DNA of 48,387 bases from contig CANGCK010000020.1 of NCBI GenBank assembly GCA_947452295.1, positions 1 to 48,387 on the forward strand. The letters run 5' to 3'. The notes under the pieces are model-generated. The model did not search any database. It was given only the letters and a program-made list of their open reading frames with translations, and had not been told where the DNA came from. Made by a program: the position numbers and the translations under genes. Positions 1 through 9,545 of the stretch are shown in pieces; positions within the stretch are counted from its first letter, which is position 1; each line of letters begins with the position of its first letter. This DNA comes from Sphingobacteriia bacterium (GTDB lineage Bacteria; Bacteroidota; Bacteroidia; Chitinophagales; Chitinophagaceae).

Positions 1-3000
1 AATCAAAGTTCTGGACAAACATTTGTAATCAATCCGAATGCAAGCAACACCATTGTACCTGAAAATTTTTTAGGCATATCATTTGACCCTGCCTATTACG
101 GTCAATATTTTAGTACTAATTACAATTCTACAAATACTCGTGTAATTACACAACAATTGTTTAATAATTTATTCCCTTTCCAAAAAACAGATATTAGAAT
201 ACTGGGTAATAATAGTATGTATTGGCAAGGTACCAGCCCATATAATACTGCTCCTACAGCATGGAACAATGCAGCAGGGTTTACTTGTACATCTTGCCCA
301 GCTACAACTCCTAGTTTTAATGCATCGAATCCTTCGTTTACTTCTTCGGATTTAAACAACTATAAATCTTTTTTAGATGGACTTAATTACAAACCCAATT
401 CATTGTTTGGCATAAGTTTAGCGCATATAGATCCAAATAGAGCTGCAAACTTCGCCAGTACTATCAGTACAACATTTTCAAATTATCCTTTTTTATTTGA
501 AGTAAGTAATGAGCCGGATGCATTTGTGTCTAATTCAAGAAGAACAAATACCTATAGTTTAGCTGAATTTACCAATGAATTTAATGTAATAAAAAACGCA
601 ATAGTTGCGTATGGAAATGTTGCTGGTCCTGTTTTGGCTAAAACTAATAATACCACCAATACTTGGTCGCCCCAAATTGGCACATTTATAGACAATGTGG
701 GAAGCAGCTTAAAACTGGTTACGGTGCATGATTATGCGTTGGGATTAGATCAAGGATCTACAAGTTGGCTGTCAAAATATTTAGATACTAAATACACCAA
801 TGATGCTGTTTCTAATAGTGCTAGTGGTCTTGCGCCACTAATTAATGCAAGCAAAAGCAAAAATGTACCATTCAGATTAGCAGAAGCAAATTCTATTGCA
901 GGAGGAGGAACATTGGGGGTAAGTGATGCTTTTGGATCTGCTTTATGGGCAATGGATTATATGTTTGAATTAGTAAAAGCAGGTTCAACTGGAATTAATT
1001 TTATGACTGCAGGTGGTTCAAGTACTTACTATTCGCCATTCACGTTTTCAAGCAGTTTTGTAACAAGTGGTAATAAAGTAAGGGTTAATCCGCTTTATTA
1101 TGGCATGCTGTTATTTGCAAAAACCGTACAAAAAGGTGGGAAACTTTTAACGGTAACACCACAAACGAATTCCAATCCTAATATTACTATTTGGTCTTGC
1201 AAAGACAGTTTGAACACCATTAGAATTTTAATCATCAATAGAGGAACCACTACAACAGATGTTTCAAACACTTCAATTAACTTAAGTGTTTCTAATGCAA
1301 AAATGGCTGCAAAGCGGTACGATTTAATTGCAAGCGGAGGATCTATAACAGGATCCTTGGGTAAAACTGTTGTTTCGGGTGCAACCTATAGTTTAGCTGG
1401 ACAAACAATTAGTCAGGTAGATGGAACTTTAACGGGTGCCGAATCCTTTACTTCAATTGCTTCTAACAATGATGTATATGCCATCAGTAATGTTCCTGCT
1501 GGAACAGCAAGTTTAATTGAAATTCCTGGCAACGATTGTAGCGTTGCTACGCCTTCGGCACCAGTAGTTGACAATGGTAATATTAGCTATTGTTTAAATG
1601 CAACAGCATCTCCATTAACAGCCACCACATCAAGTGGCAATGTATTACAATGGTATTCAGTTGCTACTGGTGGCATCGCCTCAACCACTGCTCCTACACC
1701 ACTTACCAATACAGCCAATACAAACACTTATTATGTTACTCAAAAAGATACTATTGAAAATTGCGAAAGTACTAGATTGCCTATTGTTGTTACGATAAAC
1801 CCATTACCAGTTGTTGCTGCAATAACTGGCTTGCGTTCTGTAAAAGTAGGGAGTACCATCAGCTTAACAAATACAACTGCTGGTGGTAGTTGGAGCAGTA
1901 GTAATGCGGCTGTAGCCAGTATATCTAGTACAGGGGTAGTAACCGGCATAGCTGTAGGCACTTCACTTATCTCCTATAGTTATACCAATAATAATGGATG
2001 TAGCAATAGTTCGAATGTAACCATCTCGGTTGAAGCAGCAACAAACCCAACGCAATCGCCAACCATAACAGCATCAGGTAACACTAGTTTTTGTATCGGT
2101 GATTCTGTTGTTTTAACATCAAGTGAGAACAATGGAAACCAGTGGTATAAAGATGGAGCAATCATTGCCAATGCAACAGCAAAAACTTATACTGCTAAAG
2201 CATCTGGCAGCTATACCGTTGTAGTTAATAGTGTAAGTTCTGCAGGCACTACCATTACGATTAATCCATTACCAGTGGTAAACCCTATTTCGGGTACTAC
2301 CCAAGTAAATGTTGGCGCAAGTATTACCCTAACAAATACCACAACTGGCGGAAGTTGGCAAAGTAGTAATATAAATATTGCCACCATTAATGGTTCGGGT
2401 ATTGTAAATGGATTAGCAATTGGCACAACTATTATTGTATACAGCTTAACAAATAGTAATGGATGTATAAAAACAGTTTCAACAACAATAACAGTTGTAG
2501 CGGCACCAATCATTACACCAACTATTTCTAGCAACGGTATAACTAACTTTTGTGCAGGAAGTTCCATTGTTTTAACCTCAAGTGAAAACGTTGGAAATCA
2601 ATGGTATAAAGATGGTACTTTAATAGCCAATGCTACAGCAAAAACTTATACTGCTTCAACTACAGGTGCATATACTGTGATGGTCAATGGCATAGTTTCA
2701 GCAGCAATAAATATAGTGGTGAACGCTATACCAGCAACGCCTACTATAACCAGAAACCAAACTAATCAGTTGGTATCTAGTGCAGATGTAGGTAACCAAT
2801 GGTACAAGGATTTAACAATTATTGGAGGGGAAACCAATAAAATTTATCAACCCAATAGTAACGGGAATTACAGTGTTAAAACTATTCAAAATGGCTGTGA
2901 AAGTGCTATCAGTGCAAGTTATCCGTATTTACTTACTGGAATATTTAATTTAAGCAGTTCAGAGTATATAAAAATACTACCCAATCCTTTCTATGAAAAT

Positions 3001-3207
3001 ATTATCGTTCAATTTACAATTAATCAAACAACAAAAGTGAATATTCAGTTGGTGGAAATTGCTACCGGGAAAATAGTGTTTGAGCAAAAAGAAGTTGTTT
3101 CAAATACTTTACTCAACCTACACAACTTAAGCCAAGGGGGGTATATTTTAAGGGTGAGCACTAAAAATAGGCTAATTCAACATCCTTTTAAATTGGTTAA
3201 ACTTTAA
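1..3207 (+). CDS. Secreted GH79-like glycoside hydrolase with Ig-like repeats and T9SS sorting tail (5' partial)
   Basis: The frame is open from base 1, so the true start and signal peptide lie outside the window; residues here count from the first codon. Residues about 20-330 resemble a clan GH-A glycosidase of the GH79 (heparanase/beta-glucuronidase) type: an N-terminal FLGISFDP segment, a probable acid/base Glu171 in SNEPD and a probable nucleophile Glu295 in LAEANS. A beta-rich part follows to about 500. Then come a CxxN-type surface module (about 518-598), two Big_2-like domains with GGSW.SSN, and three Ig-like units carrying NQWYKD (near 711, 864 and 930). Residues about 988-1068 form a type A T9SS sorting tail (ILPNPF start, PFKLVKL end). 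The protein is therefore expected to cross the outer membrane and be surface-attached or released. The substrate cannot be told from sequence; GH79 enzymes act on glucuronic-acid-containing glycans. The family call is by motif only. Confidence 0.75.
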   Translation, partial: NQSSGQTFVINPNASNTIVPENFLGISFDPAYYGQYFSTNYNSTNTRVITQQLFNNLFPFQKTDIRILGNNSMYWQGTSPYNTAPTAWNNAAGFTCTSCPATTPSFNASNPSFTSSDLNNYKSFLDGLNYKPNSLFGISLAHIDPNRAANFASTISTTFSNYPFLFEVSNEPDAFVSNSRRTNTYSLAEFTNEFNVIKNAIVAYGNVAGPVLAKTNNTTNTWSPQIGTFIDNVGSSLKLVTVHDYALGLDQGSTSWLSKYLDTKYTNDAVSNSASGLAPLINASKSKNVPFRLAEANSIAGGGTLGVSDAFGSALWAMDYMFELVKAGSTGINFMTAGGSSTYYSPFTFSSSFVTSGNKVRVNPLYYGMLLFAKTVQKGGKLLTVTPQTNSNPNITIWSCKDSLNTIRILIINRGTTTTDVSNTSINLSVSNAKMAAKRYDLIASGGSITGSLGKTVVSGATYSLAGQTISQVDGTLTGAESFTSIASNNDVYAISNVPAGTASLIEIPGNDCSVATPSAPVVDNGNISYCLNATASPLTATTSSGNVLQWYSVATGGIASTTAPTPLTNTANTNTYYVTQKDTIENCESTRLPIVVTINPLPVVAAITGLRSVKVGSTISLTNTTAGGSWSSSNAAVASISSTGVVTGIAVGTSLISYSYTNNNGCSNSSNVTISVEAATNPTQSPTITASGNTSFCIGDSVVLTSSENNGNQWYKDGAIIANATAKTYTAKASGSYTVVVNSVSSAGTTITINPLPVVNPISGTTQVNVGASITLTNTTTGGSWQSSNINIATINGSGIVNGLAIGTTIIVYSLTNSNGCIKTVSTTITVVAAPIITPTISSNGITNFCAGSSIVLTSSENVGNQWYKDGTLIANATAKTYTASTTGAYTVMVNGIVSAAINIVVNAIPATPTITRNQTNQLVSSADVGNQWYKDLTIIGGETNKIYQPNSNGNYSVKTIQNGCESAISASYPYLLTGIFNLSSSEYIKILPNPFYENIIVQFTINQTTKVNIQLVEIATGKIVFEQKEVVSNTLLNLHNLSQGGYILRVSTKNRLIQHPFKLVKL

Positions 3208-3234
3208 GTGGTGCTAATTTTAAATTAGTTTAAC

Positions 3235-3289
3235 AAAACGAAATATTTACGAAACTTAACGAAATCGTTGTAGTAAATATTTTTCGTTT
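3235..3289 (+). terminator. Imperfect hairpin between the two T9SS cargo genes
   Basis: Bases 3235-3250 pair with 3273-3289 (AAAACGAAATATTTAC against GTAAATATTTTTCGTTT, two-base bulge), with a small inner AACG/CGTT stem. It starts 27 bases after the upstream stop codon. The 3' arm is U-rich but no clean T-run follows, so it may be a weak terminator or a processing structure in a joint transcript. A second small hairpin, ATACCTTT/AAAGGTAT, lies near 3344-3364. Confidence 0.35.
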
Positions 3290-3388
3290 AAGCACTTGCA
3301 AAAGTTGCAGCATGGTATAACTTGTATTGTGGTATACTGCCATATACCTTTTTATGAAAGGTATTTACAAGAAAATTAACGACTGCAT

Positions 3389-6300
3389 ATGAAACAGAAT
3401 CTTTTACGAAGATTTAAATCGAATTTGTATTTAAACTTTATCGCATTATTTGTACTAACATTTATTGTTGCAAATAATATTAAAGGACAAACCACTGCTT
3501 TTTCTGCCAATTGGCCCTTTACTGCTAACTTAACCGCTTCAGTTACAGGTGCAGGTAGTAGTAATTTAACTGCATCAACTGCTACATTTACTTCTGGAGC
3601 GGGTGGCATGTTTACTGGTGCTACTTCTCAAACTAGTGGTGCCTTTTCTGGAACTGGTTTATCAGGGAAAGCCTCAACTTCTTGTGCAGCTACATATGAT
3701 TCGGTTGGATCAAGTGGCAAAATAGGTCCATATATGGAGTTTACACTTACTCCAGCATCTAATTACAAATTAAGTATTACAAGTTTCAACATAGCAATAT
3801 CATCCAGCAATGCGGCTACCTATTGTGGAATTGCAGCAGGCTATTCTATTGATAATGGCGTTACATTTACTGGGCTTTCAGCACCTACACCCTCTGTAGC
3901 TTCGGGTAGTTACGGTGGTGTGGCTTCTGCCAGTCCAACGGCCTCCACATTTAATGGGCCCGTTGCCACAACAGGTGGAGTTCTTACAGCAGTTAATACT
4001 ACTTTAACTTTTACAATACCAGCCTGTAATGTTGATTTAGGCAAATCTTTTAAGCTTAGAATTGTGATTTGGAGAATGAGTTCATCTGCATCATCGGGTT
4101 CTACATTTTCCATTGCTAGTCCTACTATAACAGGATCTACAATTTACAGTCCAACACCAACCATCTCTTTAGATAAATCTACATTAAGCGCTTTTAATAC
4201 CAATACCCTAACCGCATCTGATGCACAAATTGTGAATTTAAGTGGCATTAACCTTACCAATGATGTAATAGTAACCGGTAGTACTAAATATGAAGTTTCT
4301 AAAACATCGGCTACAAGTGGTTTTGGAAGTACTGTTACCGTTTCACAAAGTGGTGGCACAGTTGCTTCAACACCAATTTATATAAGGGTTAAATCAGGCG
4401 CTGCTGCTGATTCAGCTGGTACAACAGGTACACCCGAAGTGATTACTTTTAGTTCAACAGGTGCAAGTAATAAAACGGTGAGTTGCAGTGGTATAGTTTA
4501 TGCCAATTATTATAATGTAAGCGGCGCCACGGATCTTACCGCTGCTGGTTCATGGACCACCGATCCTACTGGAGCAACAGTGGTGGGTTCGCCAGCTAAT
4601 ACACCTATTTCATCGCAGGGTTTTGGTGCGTTCAACATCATCTCTAGTAGCTCTTTAAATAAAAATTTAACTTTGCCAAGTACTTCCAAAATAACTGTTG
4701 GAGATGGAACCAATAATATAACTTTTACTACCGATAGTGCTTTACAAGGATCAACCTTTGTGAATGCAAATGGTAAATTAATTATTAAAAACAATACTTC
4801 GGGTTTAGCACTTAAAACACTTGATGCAAATAGTACTGTAGAATACGCAGGTTCAGGTTCGGTATTACAACAAGTAGCTGCAAGTGGCTATACATTTGGG
4901 AAATTAATTATTTCAAACACCACATCAACAGGATTTAAAGTTACCAACTCCTTTGCGGTAAATACTTCTACCGTAATAAAATCTAATGCGAAGATAGATA
5001 TTGGTTCAAACTACATTAATGGAACAGGATCTTTTACCACAGAGGCAGGAAGTACCATCGCAATTGGAAGTAGTTCTGGTATAATTGATCAATCTACTTC
5101 TACAGGTAATTTAAGAAATGGAACTGCTACCCGAACATTTGATTCATTGACTAATGTTATTTATACAACTACTTCGGCCAGTAATCCAAGTTTAGGGAGT
5201 GGGTTTCCAAGTTTTGTAAATAATTTAGAAATCAATGCAAGTGCAGACTCGGTTGCAATCAATAAAAATATATCCATAAGTGGTACCTTGAAAATTTCCA
5301 ATAACTATGGTTTAAATACGTATACATCCGGAGGAACTCCTTATCAAATCAACTTATTAAGTTCCGCAAATGGTTCAGCAAGTGTTGCTGCTATCACAGG
5401 AACCAATGCAACTATTCATGGTATTGTTAAAGTACTAAAATATATTGGCAACCAACGTGGTTGGTATTTATTAGGCAACCCATTAAAAGCAACCAGTAAA
5501 ACATTCTTTAATAATTTAGCTACGAACAGTGTTACTCCTTTTGACATAGATTTTGCAAAGCCAACTATTAAAACTTTTAATAGTTCAGAAAGCTGGACAC
5601 CGGCGACTTTAGGTATTGAATTTTGGGCTGGAAATACTAGTATTGCTTTATTCATTAAGGGCATTGCAGGTGAAGGAGTTAACGCAGTATATAATGCAGA
5701 TCCGAGCAATGTAACTGTTTCAGTTAAAGACAGTTTAAATACTGCAGCGCCAGCAGCAAAAAATTTAGATGCCAACAAGTGGTATTTCATTGCTAACCCC
5801 TATGCTGCACCGATTAGCCTATCAACAGTTTTAACAGCTAGTTCATTAACAGGTGCTGAAATTGCCTGGTACAACGCCAAAGAAAATGCAACAAGTGCAA
5901 AAATTAAAGCTGGTGCGTTTAAAACAGGTACTGCGAGTGGTAGTCAGGGAAGTGTAACAGATATTGTGATTCCTTCTATGGAGGGATTTTTTATAAGAGC
6001 AAATGCTGCGGGCGCTTTATCAATTCCTACTTCAGCAATTTATATTGGCGCAGTAAACAATACCAATACCAATGCAGCAACTCCTACAGATCCGGGATTT
6101 GACCCAGATATTTGTTCAATTAGCGCACCTACTGTAGTAATAACTAACCCCACTGCAGTTTGTGCACCGGCTACAATAGATCTTACAGCAAATGCTATTG
6201 TAGCAAATTCAACCAATGTTACCAACTATACTTATTTTTCAGATGCAGCGGCTACAACAGCTATTACTAATCCGAACAGTATTAGTGCGTCTGGAACGTA

Positions 6301-8305
6301 CTTTATTAAAGGCGACAATAGTTTTGGTTGTACTCCATCTATTCAATCTGTTACAATAAGCATCAATCCTCAACCAATATTAACTGGCATCGATATTCCT
6401 GGTATTTTACGAGCTAGTAAGTCTGTTGATTTAACCTTAACTCAACCTGCTACAACAGGTGGTACCTGGAGTAGCAGCAATAATACCATTGCAACAATCA
6501 ATGCCACAACTGGCAAAATTGATGGTATTATACCTGGCATTGTAACTGTAACATACTCAGTAACGGATGCCAATAGTTGTTCAAATACAATAACAAAAAG
6601 TATAACTGTAGAAGATGCCAATAAACCGGTTGTTACTGTTAATGGTAACTTAACATTATGTGAAGGACAAAGCGTGGAATTGGCTTCTACTGAAGCAACT
6701 GGAAATCAATGGTACGTAAATGGCAATCCAATTTCTGGAGAAACTGGTGTTACCTATACTGCTAAAACAGCTGGAGACTACAGTGTATTAGTAAATTTTG
6801 GTACTGTTTCTAAAGCTAGTGATGCAAAAACAGTAATTATTAACCCTCTTCCAATTAAGCCAGTTATTACCGATGCGATTTTTTGTGAGGGTACTACAAA
6901 GAGCTTAGCTGCTCCTACCGATTCAAATACACTTAACTGGTATACTTCAGCAACAGGGGGATTGCCATTAACCAATGTACCTGTGTCAACAACACTTACT
7001 ACCGGTTCTTATGACTATTTTATTTCACAATTATCTACCAATGGTTGTGAAAGCGATAGAGTAAAGCTAACAGTAAAAGTTAATGCCATACCAGCTAAAC
7101 CTGTTGTAAGTGATATTACCTATTGTACAGGAAATACCGCTACTGCACTTATTCCTAGTATTTTGTCGGGTAATACCGCTTTATGGTATACTGCTGCATC
7201 AGGTGGCAGTGGTTCAACTACAACACCAATTCCGGCTACAACAACTGCCGGAACTGCCAATTACTATGTAAGCCAAATAAGCAGTGACCAGTGCGAAAGT
7301 CAACGGTCAAATATTAAAGTAGTAGTTAATGCTACACCGGCAGTGCCAGTAGTTTCTAACCTCAGCTATTGCATTAATACTACTACAAATAATTTGACAG
7401 CTAACATATTACCGGGTAATTTGGCAAAATGGTATACAACAGCTAGCGGTGGGAGTGCACTTTCTACTTCACCTAAACCTGTTTCTACAACTATTGGAAC
7501 TACAGACTACTATGCCAGTCAAATTACTGCTGTAGGCTGTGAAGGACTTAGAGCTAAATTAACCGTTACAATCAATGCTACTGAAGCACCAACTGTAAGC
7601 AATATCGCTTATTGTAACAATGATAAAGCAGTTGCTTTAACAGCAACACCTGCAAGCAGCAGCACTTTAAAATGGTACACTTTAGCAACAGGAGGTACAG
7701 CATTAGCTTCAGCTCCTACGCCAATAACTACTACCAATGGAAATGTAGACTATTATGTAAGCCAGCTAAATACCAATACCACCTGTGAAGGACCAAGGGC
7801 AAAAATAACGGTTACTACTTATCCAATTCCAGTAACACCAATTATTAAAAGAGACTGGGATGGCACTTTGGTATCCAATATTGCAATTGGAAATCAATGG
7901 TATTTAAATGGTAACGCTATCAATAACGCAACTAGTAATAAAATAAGCCCAGATATAGATGGTAAATATGGTGTTAAATTGATTGAGAATGGATGCGCCA
8001 GTCCTTTAAGCGCAGAATACGCTTATATCAAATCTACAATTGATGACAGAGAAAGGCTGGTAAACATCTATCCTAAACCAAATCCATTTACAGATTATAT
8101 TAATTTAAACTTACCTGTTCCAGGAATACAAACCGTTAACGTAACTATTTATAATTTTTCTACCGGACAAAAAATTGATGTTATAAAAGGTATTCAACCT
8201 ACTGGAAAAGTGTCCTTAAAACATTTATTTCCGGGAGTATACATCATCGAAGTTTCATCTGAAGATGGCAGAATAAGAGAGAAATTTAAAATGGTTAAAT
8301 TATAA
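3389..8305 (+). CDS. Giant modular secreted protein with T9SS type A sorting tail
   Basis: This is a 1638-residue exported protein. Residues 1-34 look like a signal peptide (basic start, hydrophobic core, ending NIKGQ). The first 250 residues are a Ser/Thr/Ala-rich beta region. A module starting near SLDKSTLSAF and ending near ASNKTVSCSG resembles a common Bacteroidota surface domain. A long low-complexity beta-helix-like stretch follows, then a segment with GWYLLGNP and WYFIANPY typical of large T9SS cargo. Next are a Big_2-like domain (GGTWSSSN), an Ig-like unit with NQWYVNG, four tandem modules at residues 1152-1477, a last NQWYLNG unit, and the sorting tail at about 1559-1638 (NIYPKPNPF to KMVKL). 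No catalytic motif was recognised; an adhesin or matrix role is possible. The next gene begins 23 bases later. Confidence 0.85.
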   Translation: MKQNLLRRFKSNLYLNFIALFVLTFIVANNIKGQTTAFSANWPFTANLTASVTGAGSSNLTASTATFTSGAGGMFTGATSQTSGAFSGTGLSGKASTSCAATYDSVGSSGKIGPYMEFTLTPASNYKLSITSFNIAISSSNAATYCGIAAGYSIDNGVTFTGLSAPTPSVASGSYGGVASASPTASTFNGPVATTGGVLTAVNTTLTFTIPACNVDLGKSFKLRIVIWRMSSSASSGSTFSIASPTITGSTIYSPTPTISLDKSTLSAFNTNTLTASDAQIVNLSGINLTNDVIVTGSTKYEVSKTSATSGFGSTVTVSQSGGTVASTPIYIRVKSGAAADSAGTTGTPEVITFSSTGASNKTVSCSGIVYANYYNVSGATDLTAAGSWTTDPTGATVVGSPANTPISSQGFGAFNIISSSSLNKNLTLPSTSKITVGDGTNNITFTTDSALQGSTFVNANGKLIIKNNTSGLALKTLDANSTVEYAGSGSVLQQVAASGYTFGKLIISNTTSTGFKVTNSFAVNTSTVIKSNAKIDIGSNYINGTGSFTTEAGSTIAIGSSSGIIDQSTSTGNLRNGTATRTFDSLTNVIYTTTSASNPSLGSGFPSFVNNLEINASADSVAINKNISISGTLKISNNYGLNTYTSGGTPYQINLLSSANGSASVAAITGTNATIHGIVKVLKYIGNQRGWYLLGNPLKATSKTFFNNLATNSVTPFDIDFAKPTIKTFNSSESWTPATLGIEFWAGNTSIALFIKGIAGEGVNAVYNADPSNVTVSVKDSLNTAAPAAKNLDANKWYFIANPYAAPISLSTVLTASSLTGAEIAWYNAKENATSAKIKAGAFKTGTASGSQGSVTDIVIPSMEGFFIRANAAGALSIPTSAIYIGAVNNTNTNAATPTDPGFDPDICSISAPTVVITNPTAVCAPATIDLTANAIVANSTNVTNYTYFSDAAATTAITNPNSISASGTYFIKGDNSFGCTPSIQSVTISINPQPILTGIDIPGILRASKSVDLTLTQPATTGGTWSSSNNTIATINATTGKIDGIIPGIVTVTYSVTDANSCSNTITKSITVEDANKPVVTVNGNLTLCEGQSVELASTEATGNQWYVNGNPISGETGVTYTAKTAGDYSVLVNFGTVSKASDAKTVIINPLPIKPVITDAIFCEGTTKSLAAPTDSNTLNWYTSATGGLPLTNVPVSTTLTTGSYDYFISQLSTNGCESDRVKLTVKVNAIPAKPVVSDITYCTGNTATALIPSILSGNTALWYTAASGGSGSTTTPIPATTTAGTANYYVSQISSDQCESQRSNIKVVVNATPAVPVVSNLSYCINTTTNNLTANILPGNLAKWYTTASGGSALSTSPKPVSTTIGTTDYYASQITAVGCEGLRAKLTVTINATEAPTVSNIAYCNNDKAVALTATPASSSTLKWYTLATGGTALASAPTPITTTNGNVDYYVSQLNTNTTCEGPRAKITVTTYPIPVTPIIKRDWDGTLVSNIAIGNQWYLNGNAINNATSNKISPDIDGKYGVKLIENGCASPLSAEYAYIKSTIDDRERLVNIYPKPNPFTDYINLNLPVPGIQTVNVTIYNFSTGQKIDVIKGIQPTGKVSLKHLFPGVYIIEVSSEDGRIREKFKMVKL
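6842..7819 (+). repeat. Four tandem 80-82-codon surface modules
   Basis: Module starts lie at 6842, 7082, 7328 and 7574, and the last ends at 7819, so the unit lengths are 240, 246, 246 and 246 bases. Each copy shows an early Cys in SYC or a similar motif, then WYT.A(S/T)GG, then T.G..DYY.SQ, then CE..R..(L/I).V. One homologous unit occurs in the upstream gene near 1552-1797. The copies differ widely at the DNA level, so the duplication is old. Confidence 0.85.
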
Positions 8306-8328
8306 TTAGACACCGAAAAAAAACAGCT

Positions 8329-9459
8329 ATGCATTTAATTAAAAATATCATTCAAATAAGTTTAACATCTTCATTGTTGTTTAGTACTTTTTTGAATGCT
8401 CAAACCAGTACTACAAAAATTCAAAGTACTTCAGTGCCATTTTTATTAATTACACCCGATGCTAGGTCGGGTGGTCTTGGAAATTTGCATATCGGAATAA
8501 GTGCAGAAACCAATGACGTATTTGGTAACAACGCTAAACTTCCATTGCTATCAGAAAAACAAAATCTGGTATTAAACTATACCCCTTGGTTATCTAACAT
8601 TGGATTAAGTGATGTATACTTATTAACTGCTGGTTATTATAGAAAAATAAACGACAAAAGCAGTTTCAGTAGTTCATTAAAATATTTCAGTGTTGGAGAT
8701 ATGGTAATTAGTGATCAAAATGGCAATGTGCTCCCTTCATCAAAGCCTTATGAATACAGTTTAGATATGGGTTATAGTTTATTATTATCGGATCACTTTG
8801 GTATTGGTGTAAAATTAAAATACATCTACTCAAAATTAATTAATGGGTCATTGGCTAGTTCAAACATTAATTATTTTGCCGGTAAAACAATGGCAGGTGA
8901 CATTAGCTTGTTTTATCAACAAAAGAAAAATTCCGAGGGTTTACACGCTGGGCTAGTACTTTCTAATTTGGGCGGAAGAATAAGTTATTCAGACCAAGCC
9001 AACAGCAAATATTTAATGCCTGCTAATTTAGGTATTGGTATCGGGTATTTAAAGAAAGTGGATAATGATCATTCAATTGAGTTTGGTGTTGACTTTAATA
9101 AGTTATTAGTACCAGATTTCCCCACATCAAATGCAAATGGAGAGCAAGATGATTATTTTAATCAATCAATTATAAAAAGTTGGTTCAATGCATTTAAATC
9201 TTCTGATGGTACCAATGCTTTTTCTACATTTCGAATTTCAAGTGGCGTTGAATTCAATTATAATGATCAGTTTTATTTAAGAGGTGGTTATCAATATGGA
9301 GATGAATCAAGAGGAAATGGACAATACTTCACCATGGGTGCTAGTTATAAAGTGCAAAAACTTAAATTTAATTTCTCTTACTTAGTACCTGCAGGAAATG
9401 GAATTTCAAAAAACCCTTTATCTAATACAATGAGATTTGGAACTAGTTTTGGTTTTTAA
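8329..9459 (+). CDS. porV: PorV-family outer-membrane protein of the type IX secretion system
   Basis: The 376-residue product has a signal peptide (about 1-24, ending NAQ) and the features of PorV (also called LptO): VPFLLITPDARSGGLGN near the mature start, NYTPWLS, a YYRKI beta segment, the KYFSVGD region, GLVLSNLGGRISYSD, VDFNKLLVP, and the C-terminal FSYLVPAGNGISKNPLSNT. Its length matches the family, a 14-stranded FadL-like barrel. In T9SS, PorV binds cargo by the C-terminal signal and shuttles it from the SprA translocon to the PorU attachment complex. Here it sits 23 bases behind a T9SS cargo gene and no porU is adjacent, so it may be an additional, cargo-linked paralogue; the symbol names the family. 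That specialisation is inferred. Confidence 0.85.
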   Translation: MHLIKNIIQISLTSSLLFSTFLNAQTSTTKIQSTSVPFLLITPDARSGGLGNLHIGISAETNDVFGNNAKLPLLSEKQNLVLNYTPWLSNIGLSDVYLLTAGYYRKINDKSSFSSSLKYFSVGDMVISDQNGNVLPSSKPYEYSLDMGYSLLLSDHFGIGVKLKYIYSKLINGSLASSNINYFAGKTMAGDISLFYQQKKNSEGLHAGLVLSNLGGRISYSDQANSKYLMPANLGIGIGYLKKVDNDHSIEFGVDFNKLLVPDFPTSNANGEQDDYFNQSIIKSWFNAFKSSDGTNAFSTFRISSGVEFNYNDQFYLRGGYQYGDESRGNGQYFTMGASYKVQKLKFNFSYLVPAGNGISKNPLSNTMRFGTSFGF

Positions 9460-9478
9460 GATGTATTTTAACGTGTCA

Positions 9479-9512
9479 AAAGAAAAGGCTGCTTAAATGC
9501 AGCCTTTTCTTT
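9479..9512. terminator. Bidirectional intrinsic terminator
   Basis: A perfect 14-bp stem (AAAGAAAAGGCTGC, 9479-9492, with its complement at 9499-9512) encloses a 6-base loop. T-rich arms on both sides suit termination of the plus-strand PorV gene and of the convergent kinase gene. Confidence 0.9.
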
Positions 9513-9545
9513 AAGTAGTACTCCAGAAAATAAATTCCACTATAG

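Noticed and set aside
1740..6975. Several long minus-strand frames within the two giant T9SS genes
   Set aside because: They are complements of low-complexity Thr/Ser/Ala-rich coding sequence, with no recognisable domains or start context; the plus-strand frames carry signal, Ig-like and sorting domains.
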